Shown here piece by piece: positions 8,638 through 14,625 of a stretch of DNA of 64,000 nucleotides. The notes below the pieces were generated by a model. The model did not search any database and was not told the DNA's origin. It saw only the letters and a program-made list of their open reading frames with translations. Source of the stretch: Saccharothrix espanaensis DSM 44229 (GTDB taxonomy: Bacteria > Actinomycetota > Actinomycetes > Mycobacteriales > Pseudonocardiaceae). A program made the translations under genes and the position numbers. Position 1 is the stretch's first letter, and every line of letters begins with the position of its first letter. The stretch lies in assembly GCF_000328705.1 (NCBI RefSeq), contig NC_019673.1, forward strand, positions 6,448,001 to 6,512,000. Direction: 5' to 3'.

Positions 8638-9402
8638 TCAGGGGCGCGGCCACGCGCGGTCGGCCAGCGCGCGCAGGCGGCGGTCGAGCTGCCACGCGAA
8701 GCTCTCCGGATCACCCACCACCAGCTCCACCACGCCGGAGTTCGTCCGCACGACCACCACGGGTCCGCCGGGCGAGCCGCCCGCCTCGGCCACCCACACC
8801 CGGGCGATCTCGCGCAGCGCGACCTTCTTGTCCAGGACGTCCGGGGCGGTGGGCCCGGTGCCGATCCGCCAGCGCAGCCACCGGTCGTCGGCGCTCGCGT
8901 AGCCCAGCAGCAGCCGGCCCGCGGCGCTGCGCACCGACCGTGACCCGCTGCGCAGGCCCAAGGACGTGCCGGCCAGGGTGCCGTCCGCCGGGTCGAGCAG
9001 GATCCGCCGGCCGTGAAGGACGAGCAGGACCCCGGCCACCATCGCGACCGCCGTCGGTGCCATCAGCACAGGCCGGAGGGTCAGGAACCCGATGCCCAAC
9101 GCCTGGAAGGCACCGGACAGCCCGACCAGCCACCCCCACCAGCCAGTGCGCCGGAGGTGGGTCCGGGCCGCGAAGAACCCGACCGGGACCGCGCAGCCGA
9201 CCGCGAGCAACACCCACGCGAAGACCCCCGACGGCTCGCCGACCGCCACGGCGACCACGCTGACCAGCGGCGGCCCCAAGAATCCCGCCGACAGCAGCGG
9301 GACCACCCGTGCCCAGCGGCGCTCGAACTCGGCACGCACCGCGGGGTGCGCAGCGAACGGCAAACGCACCAACCCCACCTCCGGCCGTGAGCGTATCGTC
9401 AC
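8638..9402 (-). CDS. Predicted multi-pass membrane protein of unknown function
   Basis: 254 aa. Four hydrophobic stretches lie in the first half (about 35-55, 60-80, 95-115, 120-135), followed by a soluble C-terminal domain of about 110 residues rich in Arg, Val and Trp that ends in a helix (WQLDRRLRALADRAW). No enzyme motif is visible. The GTG at 9402 starts a Thr-Ile-Arg-rich N-terminus; an earlier start is possible. It diverges from the ESX-like gene set starting at 9457, with which it may share a 54-bp control region. Confidence 0.65.
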   Translation of the reverse strand: MTIRSRPEVGLVRLPFAAHPAVRAEFERRWARVVPLLSAGFLGPPLVSVVAVAVGEPSGVFAWVLLAVGCAVPVGFFAARTHLRRTGWWGWLVGLSGAFQALGIGFLTLRPVLMAPTAVAMVAGVLLVLHGRRILLDPADGTLAGTSLGLRSGSRSVRSAAGRLLLGYASADDRWLRWRIGTGPTAPDVLDKKVALREIARVWVAEAGGSPGGPVVVVRTNSGVVELVVGDPESFAWQLDRRLRALADRAWPRP

Positions 9403-9443
9403 CAGAACCGCTCCCCGTGAGCACACACCGTGACAACCGCTGC

Positions 9444-9456
9444 TAATCTCGGCCCG
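9444..9456 (+). promoter_or_regulatory. Candidate leaderless promoter -10 (TAATCT)
   Basis: TAATCT at 9444-9449 is followed by 7 nt and then directly by GTG 9457, the spacing expected if transcription begins at the start codon. No ribosome site precedes the GTG. This would give a leaderless mRNA for the YbaB-like/ESX-like operon. No good -35 was recognised. Confidence 0.4.
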
Positions 9457-9921
9457 GTGACCGATCCGCAGCGGCCCGTTCTGCCCAGCAACCTGCGCCG
9501 AATGGCCGAGGACCTGCGACGCAGGGCCGACCGGTTCGGTGAGCTCCAAACGCGGCTGGACCGCACGGCCGCCACGGCGTCCTCCCCCGACGACGCGGTG
9601 CATGTGACGGTCGACGCGAACGGCGTGCCCACGGCGTTCCGGTTCGCCGAGCGGTTCCGAGAGCTGGACGTGCGCGCGATGGCCGACCAGGTGCAGGCCA
9701 CCCTGCGCCGGGCCCAGGCGCGGCTGCGCGACCAGGTGACCGAGCTGGCCGCCGAGACCGTGGGCGAGGACGTTGCCGCCGAGCAGTTCCTGGCCTCCTA
9801 CCGGTCGCGCTTCCCCGACCCGCCCGCCGCCGAGACCTCGACCGTGCAGGTCCTGCGCTTCGACCCCGAGGACGACGACCCACCGCGCGGTGGGTCCGAC
9901 GGCCCCCGAGGGATGTCATGA
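9457..9921 (+). CDS. YbaB/EbfC-like protein heading an ESX-like operon
   Basis: 154 aa. The N-terminal half is a helix with heptad character. The middle segment, VHVTVDANGVPTAFRF, matches the YbaB/EbfC DNA-binding family pattern, followed by a long helix and an acidic Pro-rich tail. In actinomycetes YbaB-like proteins commonly sit before WXG100-like genes, as here. GTG 9457 was chosen because of the TAATCT element; GTG 9430 is an alternative. The stop overlaps the ATG of the next gene (ATGA). Confidence 0.75.
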   Translation: MTDPQRPVLPSNLRRMAEDLRRRADRFGELQTRLDRTAATASSPDDAVHVTVDANGVPTAFRFAERFRELDVRAMADQVQATLRRAQARLRDQVTELAAETVGEDVAAEQFLASYRSRFPDPPAAETSTVQVLRFDPEDDDPPRGGSDGPRGMS

Positions 9922-10271
9922 CCGACTTCACCGTCGTTCCCGAGCAGGTCCGCGAGCAGGCCCAGGCCGTGCGCGGCATCGCCACCGGCACCGCCGTGGC
10001 CGCCGATGCGGCCTGCCACGTCACGTCACTGGACGACGCGTACGGCTGGATCTGCCAGGCGATGGGCCTGCCGGAGCTGCTTCGAGGGCCCCAGGAGCAC
10101 GGCGCTCGACGTGCCGTCGAGGTGACAGCGGAACTCGTGGAGCAGGCGGAGGGCCTGGCCGACACCGCCGAGACCTACCAACGTGCCGAGGACGCGGTCT
10201 CCGAGACGTTGCGCAAGCTGCTGGACATGCTCGACCGCGCCGCCCGCGCACCGAAGGTCGGAGGCCGCTAG
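9918..10271 (+). CDS. ESX/type VII secretion target-like small helical protein
   Basis: 117 aa, mostly two long helices. TDFTVVPEQVREQAQAVRGI at the N-terminus is typical of the actinobacterial type VII secretion-target family (EspC/ESX-1 associated), which are helical hairpins of about 100-120 aa. The ATG overlaps the previous stop, and the gene after it starts immediately after this stop, so the three are one operon. No secretion ATPase or membrane component is nearby. Confidence 0.7.
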   Translation: MTDFTVVPEQVREQAQAVRGIATGTAVAADAACHVTSLDDAYGWICQAMGLPELLRGPQEHGARRAVEVTAELVEQAEGLADTAETYQRAEDAVSETLRKLLDMLDRAARAPKVGGR

Positions 10272-11147
10272 ATGGTGTTGATCGGCGACGACGCGAAGAG
10301 CGACAACGAACTGGTCGACCGCGGCACCGACCTGGATTCCCAGTACAGCAAGGAGAAGATGGTCTCCAGCTCGCTGGCGGCCCTGGCCACCACCCTCAAC
10401 CCGGTGCTGCTGCCGGTCGGCGTGGCCACCCGTCAGTTCGCCAACACCGGGGACTTCGACGGTCTCGACGACGGCACCGTCATCGACTCGATCCAGCAGG
10501 TGTGCGAGCAGATCGACGCCGGCGACTGGGCGTCCGCGGTGGTCGGCGGCGCGGGCCTGGCGATCGACGCGATCGGCGCCGTCCTCGACCCGATCGGATT
10601 CGTCGCGGGCCAGCTCACCGGCTGGATGCTCGAACACGTGGAACCGCTGCGCCTGGCGCTGCACCAGCTGACCGGCAACCCGGACATGGTGGAGAGCTAC
10701 GCGACGACGTGGCGCTCCATCGCCAACCGCCTGGCCGAGAAGGCCGGCGAGCAGACCACCACGATCACCCAGGGCGCCCCGGACTGGACCGGCCGAGCCG
10801 CCACCGCCTACCGGATGAACGCCGCGCACACGGCGTTGCGGACGATCGGCGCGTCCCTCAACGCCCGAGCCCTGGCGTCCGCGACGGACAAGATGAAAGA
10901 CGTGGTCGACACCGTGCGCGGCGGCGTCCGTGACATCCTCGCCGACCTGGTCGGCACGCTGCTGTCGTGCGCAGCCGAAGCCCTGACCGGCGTCGGAGCC
11001 CCGGACAGCGTGCGCCGCGCCCTCCAGGCCATCGCGAAGGCCATGTTCAAGGCCGAAGACCTGCTGCTGAAACTGGAGGTGGTGATCGCCAAACTCGGCG
11101 CGGTCCTCGTGGACCTCCTCCAACTCCAACAAGAACTGGACCGCTGA
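10272..11147 (+). CDS. WXG100-like ESX-associated protein, 291 aa
   Basis: A hydrophobic, Gly-rich first half (about 75-125) is followed by a WXG100-type helical hairpin around residues 135-225, with PDWTGRAATAYR as the W-x-G turn. A last long amphipathic helical region ends in QLQQELDR. Length is about three times a classical WXG100 protein, as in polymorphic-toxin-type ESX substrates that lack their toxin domain, or in chaperone-like partners. No catalytic motif is visible. It directly abuts the upstream small target gene (TAG-ATG). Confidence 0.7.
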   Translation: MVLIGDDAKSDNELVDRGTDLDSQYSKEKMVSSSLAALATTLNPVLLPVGVATRQFANTGDFDGLDDGTVIDSIQQVCEQIDAGDWASAVVGGAGLAIDAIGAVLDPIGFVAGQLTGWMLEHVEPLRLALHQLTGNPDMVESYATTWRSIANRLAEKAGEQTTTITQGAPDWTGRAATAYRMNAAHTALRTIGASLNARALASATDKMKDVVDTVRGGVRDILADLVGTLLSCAAEALTGVGAPDSVRRALQAIAKAMFKAEDLLLKLEVVIAKLGAVLVDLLQLQQELDR

Positions 11148-11338
11148 CCAGGTCCGTTGCGGGCCGCGCTACGATTGCCTCGGCGGGCGCGGTCCGCCGA
11201 TTGGGTCGTCGCCCCCCGGCATCGGGCGACAAGGGCCCCACAGGGTTGATCCCACCGCGCGACTGCTCCGCGTACCACCCTCTTCGCTGTGCGCTTCGTC
11301 CTTGTCAGCCGTGCCGGGCGGCGGAAACGGGGAACGTC

Positions 11339-13357
11339 GTGAGCACTGGCACTCTTCTGGCCAGACTGGTCGAGCTACGCGCGTCGCTCACCAACGAGTC
11401 CGGTCGGGTCCTCCGTCGCTGGGCGGATGATCTCGAACCCACCTTGTCCTTCGCTGAGCGGTCGGCCCTTGATGAGGTCTTCCGAGCCCCGGCGCCGATG
11501 TTCGACGGGACCCGGTCGACGTCTCCGCTGCCCTGTGCCCTGCGGCGGCGGGTCCTGCCGGTCGCGATGGAACAGGCGCAGTGCGAACTGGAAACAGGCG
11601 TCCTCGGCGCGTTGGTGAGCGGCTTCGACCGCCTCGCCCACCACCCCAGCGCGTGGAGACTCCGTCTCGGTGAGGCGATCAAGCGCGTCGCGCCCGCATC
11701 CGACTCGATCCGCCTCGAACTCGATCCACTCCTGCTCGGCCCGATGTTGGCCGAACTGCTTCCGATGGAGGACGAGCAGTCCGACGACGAACTCGGCGGC
11801 GTCGCGGGCGCACGAGTGCGTTGGAAAGACGACCACTTGGAACTTTTCCTCGTCGACAAGATGTCCAGTACCAGGGTGATCGTGACCGGTGTCAGGTCAC
11901 GGGAGTGGCGAGCGACCACGGGTTACCTACGGGACGAACGGCCGGCCGTTCTCCTGCTCGGCGAGAGGTATCCGAACGTGTTGGCGCCACGCGAGGCCAA
12001 AAGGCTTCGCACAGGTCCCCGCCTCCATCTGCCGGTGCGCTTGGCCAGCGGGCTGCTGCGCCGAATCAGGATCTTCCGCGACGTCTGGTCGATCAAAGTC
12101 GTCGGCAAGGGCGTCCACACGCTTCAACTGGAGTGGCGCGGTGGACCACCAGTGGAAAGCCTGCTCACCGCCCTGTGCCACCCGGTCACGCAGATCGCGG
12201 CCGGCGGGTTCACCGCACGGAAGTCACCCGACGGCCGGCAAGCCGAGATCAACGACCTGGGCGCACCGGAACGGCCGGTGGACTCCCCCACCGCGATGAC
12301 GGGACGGTTGGTGGTGAAGCGGTTCGAGGACATCGAGCCCCACCCCATCAGGTCGAAGGCCGGCGCCATGGCGAACATCTGGCGCGCGTGGGAAGCCAGG
12401 TCCGCACCGTCGCGGCGACGGCGAACCGCCGGAGACCTTGACGGCCTGGTCGCACTGCGGTGCAGGTACACGAGCGAGGATCCTCCGGTGGCGGAAAGGT
12501 GCATCGCCCCTCAGGCGGAAGCGACCGGTCCGAGCGCGCCGGCCGCGAGGTTGATCGCGGAGGCCCATTCCGTTCACCAACGGATCCTGGAGACCAGTCT
12601 GCTGCTGGCCATCCACGAGGCCGACGTGCCCATCCCGGCCGACCCGTTCCGGTTCCACCAGGTGTTTCGCCTGGTGAGTCCGCGCAGGCAGCGGCTCGTG
12701 GTCGAACTCGCCGAGGCTGTCGTGCTCCCGTTCCTCCGCGCCCTTCTGGCTCCGGTCCACCCGAACCCCACCGGCGACGGCGTGCCGGGTCTGCGCCTGA
12801 CACCCGGCCAGAACGGCATCACCCTGAGGCTTCTCGACGCGAGCGGCGACCTGACCGATGCCGAGGTCGAGATCAAGAACGTCCCCGTCCCCCGCTGGAA
12901 CGACCTCTGGACCGAGATCCGACGTTCCGCGCCGCAACGGCCCGTCGATCCCTTCCTCGACCGCACGCCCCAGTTGAGCCGGGGAGAGCGCGCCGGCCTG
13001 GCCCACCACCGTCGAGTGTGTGGTCCGGTAGGTCTTGGCAGCGCGATGTTGCGCAGGATCGGGCTGCTCTCCGGGGCAGACGGGGTCGACGTGTGGGCCG
13101 GACTCGGCAAGACCCAGATCCACGTGGAGATCCACAACGGACCATCGGTCAGCTCGGTGGTCGAAGCACTCCGTGATCCGATAGCGGGGGTCTGCGGGGA
13201 ATCGACCGTCTTCGACGAGCGCGACGGCAAGTACGCCCACGTGCAGGACATCCGGGTGACCCCCGATCGGTTCACCGGAGATCCGCAGAGCATGTTCTCC
13301 CTACCGGAAATAGTGTTGAGGCCGCTCAGCCTTGCCACCGGGGCGGGTGACTCGTGA
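11339..13357 (+). CDS. Unrecognised 672-aa protein made of two diverged copies of one module
   Basis: I do not recognise a family. Two halves align by eye. LLRRIRIF, then GPPVESLLTALCHPVTQI and a Q-A-E-I-N-D-L segment (about 240-325), match MLRRIGLL, then GPSVSSVVEALRDPIAGV and K-Y-A-H-V-Q-D-I (about 575-660). Upstream, LLGPMLAELLPMEDEQ with an L-E-L-F-L-V-D strand (about 120-175) matches VLPFLRALLAPV with I-T-L-R-L-L-D (about 460-510). The protein is thus a tandem duplication of a module of about 300 residues. No signal peptide or membrane segment is visible. GTG 11339 follows a weak GGGGAA site. The stop overlaps the GTG of a small membrane protein, which is probably its partner. Confidence 0.75.
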   Translation: MSTGTLLARLVELRASLTNESGRVLRRWADDLEPTLSFAERSALDEVFRAPAPMFDGTRSTSPLPCALRRRVLPVAMEQAQCELETGVLGALVSGFDRLAHHPSAWRLRLGEAIKRVAPASDSIRLELDPLLLGPMLAELLPMEDEQSDDELGGVAGARVRWKDDHLELFLVDKMSSTRVIVTGVRSREWRATTGYLRDERPAVLLLGERYPNVLAPREAKRLRTGPRLHLPVRLASGLLRRIRIFRDVWSIKVVGKGVHTLQLEWRGGPPVESLLTALCHPVTQIAAGGFTARKSPDGRQAEINDLGAPERPVDSPTAMTGRLVVKRFEDIEPHPIRSKAGAMANIWRAWEARSAPSRRRRTAGDLDGLVALRCRYTSEDPPVAERCIAPQAEATGPSAPAARLIAEAHSVHQRILETSLLLAIHEADVPIPADPFRFHQVFRLVSPRRQRLVVELAEAVVLPFLRALLAPVHPNPTGDGVPGLRLTPGQNGITLRLLDASGDLTDAEVEIKNVPVPRWNDLWTEIRRSAPQRPVDPFLDRTPQLSRGERAGLAHHRRVCGPVGLGSAMLRRIGLLSGADGVDVWAGLGKTQIHVEIHNGPSVSSVVEALRDPIAGVCGESTVFDERDGKYAHVQDIRVTPDRFTGDPQSMFSLPEIVLRPLSLATGAGDS

Positions 13358-13608
13358 CCGGGCGACGCACGCCCGAGGCAGGTCTCTGGCGGCTGCTGGA
13401 CAAGGTTGTGGATTGCGACGAGCGCACTCGCCGCGTGACAAGGCTGATGATCGCCGCCGCCGTGTGCCTTGTGCTTACAACGGGCTCTGCTGCTCTGCTT
13501 CTCGGCACCATGAACGTGCTGGGTGCGGGAGTGTTGAGCAGTGCCGCGCTCGGTGTCGCGGCGCTGCGGCGAAAGTTGGTTCCGCGTCGACGGAGGCCAC
13601 CGGCCTGA
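13354..13608 (+). CDS. Small membrane protein coupled to the duplicated-module protein
   Basis: 84 aa. A charged cytoplasmic N-terminus of about 25 residues is followed by two membrane helices (about 30-50 and 52-68) and an Arg-rich C-terminal tail. The GTG overlaps the previous stop (GTGA), so the two proteins are translated together. It could anchor or localise the 672-aa protein; this is inference from the overlap only. Confidence 0.65.
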   Translation: MTGRRTPEAGLWRLLDKVVDCDERTRRVTRLMIAAAVCLVLTTGSAALLLGTMNVLGAGVLSSAALGVAALRRKLVPRRRRPPA

Positions 13609-13704
13609 CGGTCAACACCGGTGGGGTGTGGGGGGCGGTGAGGGTAGGGCCTGCCTCACCTCGGTTCGGTTGTGGGCGGGATCGTTTGAGGCGGTGGGGG
13701 TTCG

Positions 13705-13717
13705 TAGGTTTGGGGGC
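13705..13717 (+). promoter_or_regulatory. Candidate leaderless promoter -10 (TAGGTT)
   Basis: TAGGTT at 13705-13710 stands 7 nt before ATG 13718, and the intervening bases are G-rich without a classic ribosome site pairing. This resembles other leaderless starts in the window. No -35 could be assigned. Confidence 0.25.
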
Positions 13718-14038
13718 ATGAGCTGCCGGGTGGGTGGGGAACGGGGTCTTCGCGCTTTGGTTCCTCTGTTGTTGTGGGGTGTGTTGGGGGTCAGTGGCGG
13801 GGTCAACGCGCTTGCTCCGTTGGTCGGTGTCGGGTATTCCGCGCGGATCGTGGCGGGGGTGGTGAGTGGGTTGTGCGTTCTGCTGCTGGTTGTCCATGCG
13901 CGCATCACGGCTCCCGGTGGAGTGGAGAAGGACCGATCAGTGGAGGTTTGTGCAGATGCGGCTTCGGATTCTGGGCGGGTGCGTCGCGGCGGTCGTCGGG
14001 ACGTTGTTGGTCAAGTTCACGCGGCGCGGATTGCGTAG
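13718..14038 (+). CDS. Small two-helix membrane protein
   Basis: 106 aa. Two hydrophobic helices (LVPLLLWGVLGVSGGVNAL and IVAGVVSGLCVLLLVVHA) are followed by a hydrophilic, Arg-rich tail that overlaps a second small frame. The first part has good coding bias; the tail after residue 75 is less certain, and the real protein may end earlier or be frameshifted. Function is unknown. Confidence 0.45.
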   Translation: MSCRVGGERGLRALVPLLLWGVLGVSGGVNALAPLVGVGYSARIVAGVVSGLCVLLLVVHARITAPGGVEKDRSVEVCADAASDSGRVRRGGRRDVVGQVHAARIA

Positions 14039-14090
14039 GCGGGACGCTCGGCGCGAAGGTGGGACGGTGACGCTTCGCAGCGTCGCGTGA
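13956..14090 (+). CDS. Very small single-helix membrane protein
   Basis: 44 aa beginning MRLRILGG, with one hydrophobic helix (ILGGCVAAVVGTLLVKF) followed by a strongly basic tail. A GGAGG ribosome site lies 9 nt upstream (13942-13946), which is why I list it although it overlaps the previous gene in another frame. Overlap of 83 bp is unusual; one of the two may not be real. Confidence 0.4.
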   Translation: MRLRILGGCVAAVVGTLLVKFTRRGLRRRDARREGGTVTLRSVA

Positions 14091-14181
14091 CGTTCGTGGG
14101 TTAGCGTTTCGCTAGCGGGCTGTGTGGAGGCTGGTGCGGTGGTCGCCGATCGGTGCCACTGGACTCGTTGGAGGCTTCGAC

Positions 14182-14625
14182 ATGGCTGTGCGGGCTCGAT
14201 TTGTCGCCCTGGTGGGCGCGTTGGTGTTGGGCAGTGGGCTGGTGGGGATGAACGGGGTCGCGGTGGCGGCTGACGACCCGCCGCCGTGGGCGCAGTTGTG
14301 CGCCGGGCTGGTACCGACCATCTTCGCGGTGCCGGGGGTGGTCACGGTCGGGACGAACGGGCCGGATGTCATCCTCGGGACGCCGTTCGCGGACGAGATC
14401 CACGCCCGGCAGGGGAACGACGTCGTGTGCGGGCTCCCGGGCAACGACGTGATCTACGGTGGCGCGGGTGACGACCGCGTGTTCGGGCAACTCGGTGACG
14501 ACCACCTGTTCGGCGGTGACGGGGTGGACCTGCTCGACGGCGGGCCGCACAACGTCGGCGACTGGGCGGACGGTGGGCCGCTCAACGACTTCTGCCCCAA
14601 CGACGAGACGATCGTCAACTGCTGA
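14182..14625 (+). CDS. Secreted RTX-like calcium-binding repeat protein
   Basis: 147 aa. A classical signal peptide (MAVRARF, hydrophobic core ALVGALVLGSGLVG, cleavage near AVAA-DD at about residue 30) precedes a short domain with four to five glycine-rich nonapeptide repeats of the RTX type (GNDVVCG, GNDVIYGG, GDDRVFGQ, GDDHLFGGDG). In the family each GGxGxDxLx turn binds calcium and folds a parallel beta-roll after export. Two cysteines near the C-terminus may form a disulphide. GGAGG at 14170-14174 sets the start. Its last 11 bp overlap the end of the convergent 1001-aa regulator gene. Confidence 0.75.
   Translation: MAVRARFVALVGALVLGSGLVGMNGVAVAADDPPPWAQLCAGLVPTIFAVPGVVTVGTNGPDVILGTPFADEIHARQGNDVVCGLPGNDVIYGGAGDDRVFGQLGDDHLFGGDGVDLLDGGPHNVGDWADGGPLNDFCPNDETIVNC

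Noticed and set aside
14182-14625. RTX-like repeats as a toxin
   Set aside because: Only four or five nonapeptide repeats in a 147-aa secreted protein, with no toxin or transporter (HlyB/D) domain nearby.
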